Shown one piece after another: positions 32,633-43,196 of a stretch of DNA of 64,000 bases. The stretch comes from Agapetus fuscipes. Its lineage: Eukaryota; Arthropoda; Insecta; Trichoptera; Glossosomatidae. Location: assembly GCA_951799405.1 (NCBI GenBank), contig OX637342.1:18771298-18835297 (forward strand), in the 5' to 3' direction. The notes beneath the pieces were generated by a model that was given only the letters and a program-made list of their open reading frames with translations, had not been told where the DNA came from and did not search any database. The translations under genes were made by a program, and so were the position numbers. How positions within the stretch are numbered: the stretch's first letter is position 1; each line of letters begins with the position of its first letter.

Positions 32633-32894
32633 TGTGAGGGTTTTTCCTCTGTCCTGCTGATTGACACAATTAATAATGTAACAGCCACTTTAATATGTTT
32701 TCTTTTATTCCTTTCACAATGTATACACAATAAACCACAGCACAATAATATTAATTATTCTTAATTACACATGCTTGTGGCTCTCACGCCAGGCAAGCTT
32801 CTTCCCTCTTTCTGCATTCTTTTGTTTTCCTTTTTCCATTCAAATTTAAATACAATGTTCCATTCTACCAAACAAACAAACTCATCTCGTTACA
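32633..32894 (-). repeat. 5' LTR, 262 bp
   Basis: Same length and ends as the LTR at 31015. It is followed on the minus strand by TTTTGGCGCCCAACGTGGGG, the leader with the primer site. Confidence 0.92.
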
Positions 32895-32939
32895 ATACAC
32901 ATGCTACGTACTGACTAAATAAATACAACGTAACGCTTA

Positions 32940-33025
32940 CGATACTAAGCTATACATGTAGTGCAAACTATTTACTTGCCACGTTCTCCACGAAGGGTTC
33001 GCATGTGGAAAGTGAACCTTGTCTG
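32940..33025 (-). repeat. SINE-B 3' fragment
   Basis: CTAAGCTATACATGTAGTGC and CGCATGTGGAAAGTGAACC. Confidence 0.65.
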
Positions 33026-33030
33026 TCATG

Positions 33031-33310
33031 CCTTGACATAAAGGTTGGTATGAGGCTGACCCCGCATACTGCAAAAAAATGGTTCACTTTGACAAGGTCA
33101 CCCCTGTTTCAGGGAAGGTTAGCAAGAGTTGCAAGGCTTATGTTCATTTGAGATTGGGTTTTCATATTGTAAGTCCACATGCGTCATGTGTAAGCGCGAA
33201 TTTGTACGTGTCTGCTTTTGGGAACGCATTTAATAAGAATTTGCTATTTAGAAGTGGAATTTGATACTTAATAATAATAATAATAACAAGAATTTGCAAA
33301 TTAGATTACA
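33031..33310 (+). repeat. X-tail copy with AATAAT insertion
   Basis: CCTTGACATAAAGGTTGG to AATTTGCAAATTAGATTACA. An (AAT)n run near 33271-33285 breaks the end. Confidence 0.8.
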
Positions 33311-33669
33311 GATCATTATCATCAAAAGCTCCACAGCTTAAGTGAGCAAACGCAACAAACGAGCCTTGGCTGAATCTAAAATTCTCTTTCATTCTTATTT
33401 TTTTCCCCTTTAAGTAGTCGATTTTATTTTTCCATAGCTTGATTATTTATATATCAATGGGGGAAACCCCCCGTTTCACCTCAAAGTCACCAAATTTCCT
33501 CCTCTGTAGGTGGTGAAATCCCCCCAGTAGGAGAATACCTCCCCTATGGGAGAGAAATCCACCCATTTCTACCCCCGGGTACATGGTTGACCCAGTCTTT
33601 ATTCTACAAACGACCGACTGTATACCCAAAGTATAAACTCCACAACAGCGTTTACAATCAAAAGAAAGA

Positions 33670-33965
33670 TTTAAAAACGCAACTAAGCTACACATACAGT
33701 GTTACTTCTTCTAATGTGTCGAGTGGAACCTATTTATTTTTACAGGTAAGGGGGCTGGCTTTACGCCAACCACTTCAGTTCAGTTGGGGGTTTCCTTACT
33801 CCTGAACGGGCTGGCACTTATTTGTGTGAAGGCTGAGTAAACCTTGACGGCATTTAATTTTGGGGTTGGAAATAAACATCGAAATGGAAAATCGATTCCG
33901 AACTCGAGCCCGAGCTCATGGCATGGAATGGAAGCACTCTACCAACTGAGCTATCGACCGGATAA
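33670..33965 (-). mobile_element. SINE-B, nearly full
   Basis: CGCAACTAAGCTACACATAC to CCAACTGAGCTATCGACCGG, with a short deletion near GTGTCGAGTGGAACC. Confidence 0.85.
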
Positions 33966-34004
33966 AATGGAAACTAAAAAAGCGCCTTTAAAAATAAATA
34001 ATAG

Positions 34005-34290
34005 AATGCTGATTTATTGGGTGAGCGCTGTTTTTATGTAAATTACACCTCAAGAGCTCTCTGTAAGCTTGATCGTCGCTGTAAAAAGCGTCAATTCTCA
34101 AGCAAACCCCAATTAGTGTAAGGTTGAATGCATTTATAGTGACCGGTCTTTGGTTAAGGCAGATTAATTTTTCAACCCAGCGAAGAGCAAATTTGAAAAA
34201 TGAAATATTTATCCGTGTTCCGTTCGGATTCGAACTCACTACCTTCTAGTTACAAGTCCAAAGTGTTAACCACTAGACTATGGACCGACT
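34005..34290 (-). mobile_element. SINE-C, full length
   Basis: TTGGGTGAGCGCTGTTTTTA to GACTATGGACCGACTC, head and body present. Confidence 0.85.
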
Positions 34291-34837
34291 CTAGTGAGCG
34301 TTTATTGTCTTTGTTTTGTACATATTTCTTATCTAAGATACATTGTTTTTTTCCCAAGCCTTTGAAAACAGAAAGATGATGTACTCGTTAGCTAAAGGAA
34401 ACAGCTTTAGTTCAGGACTGATCCCCAAACAGTGGACATTATAAACATTGTGTGAGTTTTCTATTTAACATCTTTAAATCACCAAACATTTTTTTTTTGT
34501 AAAACGCTGTAGTTATGTGTAACGTAGAGTTTCTACTCGGGGTAGCGAACTCGGAAATTTTGATTTCGCATGGTTAATCAGCGTTTTGTAAATACGGGCT
34601 TCGGGGAACCCAAATAAAGATGTACCACCCAAGCAATAATACATCTTGAATAATGATTTCTCTCATTGTAAAGTTCGACCCAAATTAACCCTCGGCTATT
34701 CAGTTGTATTTACAAAAACGTTTTCTCAAGAATGAGGAGGAATTCAATTCTACATGATTTCTGTTTCTAGTATAAAACATTGAGAAAATTTCCCTCGATC
34801 ATGTAAAAGAAAAATGTATGAAGCATACCTACAACAG
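34291..34837. other. No gene recognised
   Basis: AT-rich; TTTTTTTTTGTAAAACGCTG near 34492 belongs to the same unclassified repeat as 27550. Confidence 0.4.
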
Positions 34838-35592
34838 TACCCTGAGTATGAGTTGCAAAACTTGAGTAAAGTAAAGTTAAAGAGTGATTTTCCCCAAAAT
34901 CTGCCGTTTTTGTCTGTCTGCACTTGATTTTCTTCATCACTGTAATTCTTTTGATAAGACCATAAAGTGTAAGAAAAAAAAACGGCAGATTTTGGAGAAA
35001 ATCACTCTTTAATACCTACTTTCCGTCAACTTTATCTGTTGAGGTACTTTTTGGATGAATAATGTTTTTATTTCTGTTGCTTGTAGGTATATTTATTTTG
35101 ATTTTTGATTTATATTTTTTCTCTATATAGTAACTTTGATTTTTATTCTTATTTTTATATAGTTTTTGTAATTGTGTTTGTTTTGTTTCATTTTACTTTC
35201 ATATATAGGTATTTATAAGTCTTTTTCAATCTATTTTAATTGTGTTTTTATATTCAGCTACTTACTTCTAATTTCTGCTTACTATTTATACATTCATAAA
35301 CTGTCTTTTCTCTTGTTTTTTTTATCTCATCTCTCTATTTTTTAAAAGTATTAATACCTACTTATGTAATCATTATTTTGTTTTATGTTACTTTTTTATC
35401 CCAGATAGTTTTCAATTGTAGTTCTGATATATTTGTTGTTTCATTTTATACTTTTTACTTACTCTTGTATTTATAACACTATTTTTAGTATGTATTGTAA
35501 AAGGAACTAAGTGTCGGGAATTTATAAATAAATAAATAAATAAATAAATAAACTTTACTTTACTCAAGTTTTGCAACTCGTACTAAGGGTAC
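34838..35592. mobile_element. Fold-back MITE-G with a nested insertion
   Basis: Left arm GAGTATGAGTTGCAAAACTT, centre AAATCTGCCGTTTTTGTC and its complement, right arm end GCAACTCGTACTAAGGGTAC. The right arm is split by the insertion at about 35033-35549. Confidence 0.78.
35033..35549 (+). mobile_element. AT-rich LINE-like 3' UTR with (AATA)n tail
   Basis: An AT-rich block ending in about seven AATA units. AACTTTA/ACTTTAC flanks it. A similar end (CGTAAATAAATAAA) closes the AT-rich block 42000-42247. No ORF. Confidence 0.5.
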
Positions 35593-36296
35593 AGAACCCC
35601 CAGTGAGGGGTGAAGCTTTTATTTTTTTGTCTATTTGCGTGATCGAGGCAAATTTACATAAAGTTTTACATGGGGGGTACTTGTATGTGTATTATCTCGA
35701 TGTATAATTATAATTATTTAATATTATTTTCATAACCCAGTGTACTCGGCAGAATTCGATTTTTTCTCGGCGGTTAAACGTCACACTCAAAGGTCTATTT
35801 GACTAGCAACTAATAAAAAAATAATAACTTGCGCCCTAGCAACCTGGCCGTGAGAAGTCACAAATTTGTTGCAATCTCATTTGTTGAACTTCTTCTTTTT
35901 GAAAGAAACGTATGGCAGATTTGATTTTCCATTTCAGGGATTTTTTTTCCTAGCCGGCAAAGTTTGTTTTCAACTAACATGAAATAAATACATTTTGCAA
36001 TGGTTAATTTTTCTCTTACAAAATAAAAACTTGATCACAACTTCTCCAGGAATATCGACAGCTGAATAAGTTATGTCGGCGCAAGCACTGTGACGTATAG
36101 AAGAGAAATTGGAACGACTTTTATTTTTTGATTCGATAAACCAACCCCGCCGATTTGTGCGGTATTGCTGTATTTATTTATATTATACCTTGCCAGAAAA
36201 ATAACGTTCTTCTACGACGGCCTTAACATAATAAAAATTTCAACGACATATTTACAGAAAAAAACATTTATATTTTCATACTACCAAATTATGGTA
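35593..36296. other. No feature recognised
   Basis: AT-rich intergenic sequence; no ORF of note. Confidence 0.5.
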
Positions 36297-36470
36297 GGTA
36301 TACATTATAATGCATGGTGTGTAAATAGTAATGTCTATTGAAGGTCAAAGGTTGGCAGCCCTGTTAAAAGTCAATGCTAGACAATATGGAGGAAATTCAA
36401 AATTAGAATGCAGCTGTCAAAATAAATCTACTCAGATGGAACAAATTTGAATTTAGAACATTGTTCTCGG
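36297..36470. repeat. Repeat F, copy 2
   Basis: GTGTGTAAATAGTAATGTCT, AGGTTGGCAGCCCTGTT and TCTACTCAGATGGAACAAAT; see 30708. Confidence 0.8.
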
Positions 36471-36682
36471 TAGGCATTGAGACTACAACAGCTGATAAAA
36501 TAATATTTGTTTGCGTTTCCTTATTAACCCGGCCGTATAAAATCAAAATTTGGTCTACGTCAATTCGTGTGCGCGGACCTCATAATACAGCAATATGGAT
36601 AATATTCAAAGTATGATTTTGAAAATGTTGTGACTTATATATTTTTCAGGATTTGGTGGTTTACACAGTGAAAGTCCATTGT

Positions 36683-36892
36683 ATAATTAATCAAATAAAT
36701 ATACTGTTTTAATTCACTTTTTTATTATTTTATTTTAAATATGTCTAACAGTTTTCGCCTAAAAAGGCATCATCATTTTGATTGTCATTGTCATTGTCCT
36801 GAGGATGCCTTTTTAGGCGAAAACTGTTAGACATATTTAAAATAAAATAATAAAAAAGTGAATTAAAACAGTATATTTATTTGATTAATTAT
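36683..36892. mobile_element. Near-perfect palindrome, 89-bp arms
   Basis: 36683-36771 and 36804-36892 are exact or almost exact complements (ATAATTAATCAAATAAATAT ... ATTTGATTAATTAT). The 32-nt loop is TCATTG-rich. A hammerhead-like motif is at 36799-36824: CTGAGGA-T-GCCT/AGGC-GAAAAC. Confidence 0.92.
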
Positions 36893-37377
36893 GTTGTGAC
36901 TTAAACTAAAAATAAGAAAATACCTATTTCCCATACATTTTTTAAAAGATTGTTTATTTCCGTGAGGTAAAAAAAGCTCAGCGCTAGAACATCGGATTAT
37001 ATCTCCGTCTCTTTTTTCGATACAAGCGGAAGTGAAAGAGAGATTACATTGAGGTATACCTACGTCGTTTCGCGAATAACCAATAAAATATTTATAGAAA
37101 GGCAATATTTGAAATGGTTACAATAATGATTCCACGTGTAGGCAGCAATAAAAATAAACGGAAATATATTCGTCGAAGAGATTTATAAATAAGAGAGCGA
37201 CACACTTTACAGGAAAAAAAAAATCAAGGAAATCATTACCAACCTCAAGTATAAGACTATTACATAAAGTTCCCCCCGATCGCGTGAATAGAAATGTGTT
37301 AGGAAAATAAATCACTCACTAGGTTACTCAAAATGTTATTTATTGTGTACGTTCATTCACTTATAGGCTACATCATA

Positions 37378-37672
37378 ATAATATTAGGATTATTTATTTG
37401 GTGAGCGCTGTTTTTGTATGTATCACACCTCAATAGCCCTCTGCAAGTTTGGTAGTCGCTGTAGAAAGCGCCAATTCTCAAGCAAGACCCAGTTGTTGTA
37501 AGGTTGGATGGACCATTCAGTGACCGGTCTTTGGTAAAGGTTTATGAATTTTCCAACCCAGCGAAGAGCACATTTGGAATATAAATGGTATATTTTTGTG
37601 CTCCGCCGGGATTCGAATCCACAATCTTCCATTTAAGAGTCCAAAGTGTTGCCACTGGACTACGGACCGGTC
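37378..37672 (-). mobile_element. SINE-C, full length
   Basis: TTTGGTGAGCGCTGTTTTTG to GACTACGGACCGGTCC. The B box complement GGATTCGAATCC is intact. Confidence 0.9.
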
Positions 37673-37726
37673 CAAGAAATGTCAACGACACGCGGTGTAC
37701 CTGAGCGGTCACCCATCCAAGTAGCA

Positions 37727-37983
37727 AGGTTGGTATGCGGCTGACCACCCATGCTATAGAAAATACTTCATTCATAAAATAATTCACTTTGCCAATGTCA
37801 CCTCTGTTTCAGGGAATGTCGGTAAGAGTTGAAGGGTGTATGTTCATTTGAGATTTGTATTTTTAGTTGTAGGTTCACGTGCGACATGTGCAAGCGCAAA
37901 CTTATACGTGTCTACTTGTGAGAATGCATATAATGTGAATCCCCAATGTGACATATTTTTGCAACTTAGATTAGATTAAATTA
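37727..37983 (+). repeat. X-tail copy
   Basis: AGGTTGGTATGCGGCTGACC to CAACTTAGATTAGATTAAAT, with an 18-bp insertion (TTCATTCATAAAATAATTCA region). Confidence 0.85.
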
Positions 37984-38084
37984 GGGAAACGAATCAACGC
38001 AACTAACTTCACGTTGAACTTTCAAAAGTGACGTTTTACAAGATGGCTCTTCTAGTTCAGATTTTCTCCACGTTTATAACAATC

Positions 38085-38250
38085 CTTGTCAATCAGTAGT
38101 AATACCGTGACTGTAACTGCCAGGGGTGGTCAATATCTTTGCAGATGCATCTCTACTTTTTGTGCTGTCCTTGCACACTTCTTTCGTTTTCTACAAATTC
38201 ATCACTCTCTTAATGCATGCTCTTCTTTTTTCCTCACTTGGAATATTTTA
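38085..38250 (-). mobile_element. LINE-Y 3' end, diverged
   Basis: The complement of GTGACTGTAACTGCCAGG (tail) and TCCTTGCACACTTCTTTCG (KEVC-coding end) are in the right order; the middle is lost. Confidence 0.5.
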
Positions 38251-38814
38251 TGTCCACGAATTGATACATTATTGTTGTATGTACGAGTATTATTTAGTTT
38301 AGGAATTAAGCAACAATATTATTTGCTGTATTTACAAATATTCATCCTCGAATGTCTGAAAACAAAATTTAAGGTCAGTATAATTATTATTGGGAATGTT
38401 TTACAATAAAATATTATTGTGACATGTCTATAGACATTGACGTTTTCCAGTGATGCAAAATCTTTTTCTTTTTGTACAATAAAATTTTTGCAAAAACATA
38501 ATACTGTGTAGGTACCATATATATAATAGGTACCTGCCTGCCTTGGTTTTTAAGAACAACAAAAAAACTATTTTTTTAAGCATGACTTTTTGTACCTATA
38601 AAAATAATAATGAATACTGAGTTTTATAGCTAGCCGTTTACTGGAAATGATTTTTTAACGTCGCATCATTTTTTTAAGCACTGAAAATTCCATAACTATT
38701 TTCATAGCACAAATATACTACAATTATATTTCATCCTAAACAACTAACAAATCAACCCTTTATCTATAATATATTATCTTTTATAATTTATAATAATTAC
38801 TTTATTATAATTTG
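38251..38814. other. No feature recognised
   Basis: AT-rich spacer. Confidence 0.5.
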
Positions 38815-39020
38815 CACAGATATATTACATTTCAGATCCATATTAAATGCATCCATAGCAGACATAAACAAGTTTGCGCTTACACATGCCGCATGTGGTC
38901 TTACAACATAAAAATCCCGATCTCAAATGAAGCAACTCTTGCCGACCTTTCCTGAAACAGGAGAGACATTGGCAAATACAACCATTTTTTACAGTCTATC
39001 AACCTATATTCGTCAAGGAG
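38815..39020 (-). repeat. X-tail copy, old
   Basis: GCACAGATATATTACATTTC to ATTCGTCAAGGAGA, with several deletions. Confidence 0.75.
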
Positions 39021-39185
39021 AGTATAATACGAAGATTTTCATCAACAATTTCATTCAATTCTCCCTTACAATTCATATTATATATCTTTAAATTCAGAGG
39101 CATTCTTAAACCAATTTTTCCCCAGTCTCACAATAAGCTCTTTATTCTATTCCAAGTTAAAAATTACTCACTTTAAAATTAATTT

Positions 39186-39461
39186 ATGTATTTCTTCTTC
39201 TTCGATGTCCCTACATCTCATATCGAGCCTTCGCCTCCGACTCCAACCTCCAACAGTCTAGCGCTGATGAATTTCTCTGAAGGAAATACTAACTGTGTTA
39301 AACTTGAACTGGTTAAAGGTCTCCCAGCGCTAAGTGTGGGTCCGTCTGTGAATAGGAGCGTAAGTGTTTCAGGTACCTCCCCGACGTGTGAAGGTCCCTC
39401 AATGATTAACCGCCAAAGTTACAGCGAGCCGATCGCTCTGCAAAGAATAACTTTCTCGTAG
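39186..39461 (+). other. Unrecognised 91-codon ORF
   Basis: A Pro/Ser-rich start and no motif I recognise. Composition is less AT-rich than its surroundings, so it may be a transposon ORF1 piece or chance. No coding evidence beyond openness. Confidence 0.2.
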
Positions 39462-39639
39462 CTTATGGTTTCTCAAAGTCTTCAGCCAGTTGGACCCCAC
39501 AACGATTTTTTTTATAGACCCCCAAAAAGACATTCCCCTATCTTCTCTAACTATGTTAAACTTTCACAAAAAAAAATCTTTGTATTGATAACCAGCCCGT
39601 TGTAAATCACAGGCACTCAGTGATTTTCTTCATTTTCCA

Positions 39640-40090
39640 GCATTGTGGAATATACGTATTGTGAGGGTACAAAAGAATGTGATGAGATGGTTTGGGCATG
39701 TGGAAAGAATGAATGATGATAGACTGACAAAGTATATATACAGCAGTGGCGAAGTGTGCCATACAAGCCATCGGCTTCCCTTTTAAAATGATGTAACAAA
39801 GTAGTTAACAAATATAGGCACAAAGTAACTAAATATATTTAAAACTAAAGAAACAATACGTAATTTTTACCCATTGAAACCATGTAGTCCACTTTATTAT
39901 CATTTCTGCCTCATTTTAAACGGGAAACCGATGGAAACCGGCTTGTATGGCACCCTTCGCCACTGATATACAGAGGAAGAGTGAAAGAAAAAAGTTATGA
40001 GGGAAGACGGATAAAAGCATGGAATGATCAGATTGAGGAGATTGTGAAATAATGGAATTGACAAAGTGAGGGTTAAAGAAGAAAATCTAT
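39640..40090 (+). mobile_element. LINE-Y coding end, split by a hAT MITE
   Basis: GTGATGAGATGGTTTGGGCA (VMRWFGHVERMN) before the MITE and GGAAGAGTGAAAGAAAAAAG (RGRVKEKSYEGRRIKAWND) after it restore one LINE C-terminus. Confidence 0.8.
39744..39965. mobile_element. hAT MITE, 222 bp
   Basis: Termini CAGTGGCGAAGTGTGCCATA and the complement of TATGGCACCCTTCGCCACTG. Exact 8-bp duplication ATATACAG at 39736-39743 and 39966-39973. No ORF. Confidence 0.95.
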
Positions 40091-40109
40091 GAAAAAGGTA
40101 AGGTTCAAG

Positions 40110-40330
40110 GATATATTGGCACTTAATGCTCATATTTAATGCAGGCCTTCAAGCAGGCATATGTAAGTTCGTGCTTACACGTGCCTGCATGTGTACACAC
40201 AAAATAAATCAAACCTCACGTAAACATAACTTTTGCAACTTCTGGCGCCTTTCCTTCAAACCGGGGGTGCTTTAGTAAAAGTGCAGCAGGGGGTGAGCCT
40301 CATATCAAGCTATGACTCTATGAGTCAAGG
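40110..40330 (-). repeat. X-tail copy
   Basis: AGGATATATTGGCACTTAAT to GAGTCAAGGAACAAC, an early-diverged variant (CGTAAACATAACTTTTGC). Confidence 0.75.
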
Positions 40331-40434
40331 AACAACAAATATCGGAATGTGCCAAAATCGATTCCTAGGGGTCTATATAGGGTAGGAAGTCTCAACGACT
40401 GTCGATAGATCTTAGCGTATCGATTGGAAGATAG

Positions 40435-40546
40435 TGTTATGTTAAGATTTCGGCCGCTTCCGTGACCGTTCGGCTCCGTTCGGCCCACAAAACACACTGT
40501 TCACTTGGAGATTGTTTTTTATATGTTATTTTAAAATAACATAACA
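40435..40546 (-). mobile_element. 112-bp derivative of the 618-bp LTR-like element
   Basis: The minus strand starts TGTTATGTTATTTTAAAATA, keeps GTGTTTTGTGGGCCGAACGG and ends TTAACATAACA. ATAG is duplicated at both sides (40431-40434, 40547-40550). Confidence 0.75.
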
Positions 40547-40549
40547 ATA

Positions 40550-40640
40550 GTCGTTCTGTCATGTGTCGTTATGTCATGCTTTGTTCTGTCATGTGTCGCT
40601 ATGTCATGTGTCATTTGTCACTGTGTCGTTCTATCATGAA
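40550..40640. repeat. Degenerate minisatellite, TGTCGTTCTGTCATG unit
   Basis: CGTTCTGTCATGTGTCG, CTTTGTTCTGTCATGTGTCG and similar words, five or so units of about 17 bp. Confidence 0.7.
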
Positions 40641-40767
40641 ACGAATAAAACATGTGCGAAATATGATCAGCTGATCCATTTTATATGGAACAACAATCAG
40701 CTGTTCAGGCACCCCCACGTTTTATTCCATCCTATCTTATTGTGCCTGCGACGGCCATCGAGATTCT

Positions 40768-41190
40768 ATCCCAGGGCTAGAAGTCTCATTACCACGGTAA
40801 TTCTTACCTACCGAATATCGGTAAAATTCGTATGAGCTCCAATCAGCTGTTCACCTGCGGCCATCTTGAGTTGACATGTCTTCATACAAATATTACCGTT
40901 ATTCGGTAGGTAAGAATTACCGTGGTGATGAGGCTGACCACCCATACTGTAAAAAATGGTTCACTTTGCCAATGTCACCCCTGTTTCAGGGAATGTCGGC
41001 AAGAGTTGCAGGGCTTATGTTCATTTGAGGTTTGGATTTTATTTGTAAGTACACAATCAGCATTTGTAAGCGCGAACTACACGTGTTTGTTTGTGGGCAT
41101 ACATCTGAGAGCTTTGAATGAATATATCCTTGCAACTTAGATTATAGATTATAGATAGATGAGACTTCCAACCCTCTTTGGGAACCTGTG
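40768..41190. mobile_element. Fold-back MITE-H with nested X-tail
   Basis: GAAGTCTCATTACCACGGTA and the inverted TAAGAATTACCGTGGTGATG form the arms. The outer right end GAGACTTCCAACCCTCTTTG follows the X-tail. Confidence 0.75.
40926..41157 (+). repeat. X-tail copy with 6-bp TSD
   Basis: Starts GAGGCTGACCACCCATACTG, ends TTAGATTATAGATTATAG. GATGAG is present on both sides (40926-40931, 41158-41163). Confidence 0.88.
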
Positions 41191-41494
41191 GGGTAACTAA
41201 TAGTTTCGACTAGGAAGGCTGAAATTATGGTCCACCGTCTCCACTAAATTATCCTAGGCCTCTGAAAACCTGAATGGGAGCAGGATCTATTTGCCGCGCG
41301 CGGGACACGAACGTGTAATCAAAAGCAGACCATTTTTCCCGCCCTCCCCGTCCCCCCATTCAACCATTGTTAGGTCTATTTATAGCACCTGCAACCTCAA
41401 GGCTCACATAAGCCTTTATACACGTGTTTGTATTGTAAGAAATAAATCAAAACATACTTAAAATAATATTAGGATGTAGTTTAAAATAATATTA

Positions 41495-41612
41495 GGAAAT
41501 GCCAGAGGAAAGCGTGGAAGGGGAAGATCGAGGAAGGAATGGATAGACCAAAAAGGTGAGATTGTGAAAGAATGGAACCTGCAGAGTGAGAATAAGAGAA
41601 GAGTGTAAGAAT
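41495..41612 (+). mobile_element. LINE-Y coding fragment
   Basis: NARGKRGRGRSRKEWIDQ then EIVKEWNLQSENKRRV in frame, the LINE-Y C-terminal region. Confidence 0.75.
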
Positions 41613-41625
41613 AAGAGACATCTTC

Positions 41626-41770
41626 TCTGCACGACGACTGAGGATGAAATCGTGCAGAGAGGGTATCTCCTGAAGACGTTGGCTACGTCGCTAACGAAAC
41701 GTCGAGAATGATGTAAGTTATCTTTTAACGGTTCGTCTAATATCCGAATAAAAACAAAAATACTGTGTAG
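41626..41770 (+). mobile_element. Penelope-type repeat with hammerhead-like motif
   Basis: The single-arm version of the 7387-7755 element: motif CTGAAGA-C-GTTGGC/GCTAAC-GAAAC at 41670-41700, then GTCGAGAATGATGTAAGTTA. Confidence 0.75.
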
Positions 41771-41819
41771 TTATTATTATTGTAAATATGTCCAACGACC
41801 GTAATTCCAACTTAAACTT

Positions 41820-41985
41820 TAACATTAGGATGATTTATGTGGTGAGCGCTGTTTTTCTGTGAATCACACCTCGAGAACCTTCTGCAAGCTTGGTTGTCGC
41901 TGTAGAAAGCGACAATTCTCAAGCAAGAACCAGTTAGTGTAAGGCTTGATGGACTTAGGGTGATCGGTCTTTGTTAAAGGCAGAA
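41820..41985 (-). mobile_element. SINE-C, 3' half
   Basis: TAGGATGATTTATGTGGTGA to GATCGGTCTTTGTTAAAGGC; the head is missing. Confidence 0.8.
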
Positions 41986-41989
41986 GTAT

Positions 41990-42700
41990 TTTATTGTAGT
42001 TAATATATCTGTTTAAAAAATGTTTTTTTTTTTTGTATTACTTATGTTTTATTGATGTTGTTTAATGTTAACATTGGTTTGGTTTCACTATAGATTAATC
42101 TTAAATCCTTTTTTATTCTTCATTTATAAAAATCTATACTTGCTCATTTTATTTTTGACATAGTTCTAATGTATTTTTTATTTATTCCTATTTGTTTTTT
42201 TTATGCTATTCTGTGAAATATGTTGTATTTTATTCGTAAATAAATAAAAACTTCTTTAAAAAATTACACTTTAACCAAAATCATCCATATTCAAAGCAAG
42301 ATAAGAATTTATTTTTATTTGTTTAGATGCAAGTTTTCAAACTGATTGAAACTGATTACAAATTAAGAATAAAAATGCACCAATACACTCCATCAAAGGT
42401 TTGAGATAAAACTACCAAAAAGGTGAAAAGGTTTCCCAAATCACATTTGCTCCTTCGGAATCCAAATAATACTTTACTACTTCATTGATGCATTTACTGT
42501 TTTCTACACTCTATTTCATGTTGTATTTTCATGCTTTTATTTACCCAATTTCAAATTTTATAACTGCCATTTGCATATAACCATTACTAACTCAATTAGG
42601 CGTCAATCAATTGGGTGATTCAAGTGAAAACTAAAATCACAACTACCATATTAACAATATTTCAATTATTTAAGTAATAGACATTAGATAACAATTAGCC
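41990..42700. other. AT-rich, unassigned, upstream of P5CS
   Basis: 42000-42247 resembles the (AATA)-tailed block at 35033. The remainder has no recognised feature. Confidence 0.4.
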
Positions 42701-43016
42701 ATTTCGTTTCCGAACTTTGTCCATCACTGGCTGCGATATACCTCAGCTCACTATCAGAACACTTCAACATCGGTCAAGGAGCAATTACCCATTATCAGTG
42801 GAGCCAGCGAAGAGAACGTATTGTTCGTTTACAAGCCAACCAATATCCCAAAAAAAAAACGAAAATACTTCAAAATAAACCCGGCCAACCCTCTGCGGCC
42901 CTGTGCGCAAGGGTCCAACCAATTAAACCCAAAAAACCAACCCTCAATCTGGACCTATTGTGTAAAAAAAAACATCAGTGTACTTTTAAATTGTGTTTGG
43001 ATTTTACTGTTTGAAA
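42700..43016 (+). promoter_or_regulatory. P5CS: Probable P5CS promoter/5' UTR
   Basis: The 300 bases before the start codon are not a recognised repeat. TCAGTG at 42795-42800 could be an arthropod initiator (TCAGT) and would give a 5' UTR of about 220 nt, but no clear TATA box or DPE was seen. The transcription start is inference only. Confidence 0.25.
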
Positions 43017-43196
43017 ATGTCGAGCTACCGAGTGATCAGTGCGTATGGAAATTTAAGTAGACTCTTGTTGACTGGAAATGCCAAGTTTTATGGAGGTTTG
43101 CGTCAGTTTTATGGAAGGAGACTGTCTTCCACGACCACAACAACTCCTCCGGCTCCTCCAGCAGCTGCAGAACCTGAGGAACCTGCAGTGGTTGAG
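43017..43196 (+). CDS. P5CS: P5CS exon 1 (presequence)
   Basis: Sixty codons, phase 0 at the donor GAG|GTAAAA. The first 36 residues have Arg at 5, 15, 29, 34 and 35 and Lys at 23, with no acidic residue, as expected of a mitochondrial targeting peptide. A Thr/Pro/Ala-rich linker follows. A second donor 60 nt downstream (AAG|GTAAAA, exon end 43256) is also phase 0 and the stretch between is open, so a 20-residue longer exon is possible. Which donor is used cannot be decided here. Confidence 0.85.

Larger units (their letters stand above)
31015..32894 (-). mobile_element. Young Ty3-like LTR retrotransposon, rearranged
   Basis: Read on the minus strand: 5' LTR (32894-32633), tRNA-Lys primer site (32628-32611), an inverted LTR piece, the C-terminal end of pol, an AT-rich spacer, a polypurine tract (complement of CCTCCTTCCTCTC, 31281-31293) and 3' LTR (31276-31015). 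ATAC is duplicated at both outer ends (31011-31014, 32895-32898). The LTRs differ at one base, so it is recent. Gag, protease, RT and most of the integrase are gone. Confidence 0.92.

Noticed and set aside
32473..32764. Two mirror-image 90-codon ORFs on opposite strands
   Set aside because: Both are readings of the inverted LTR pair, not proteins.
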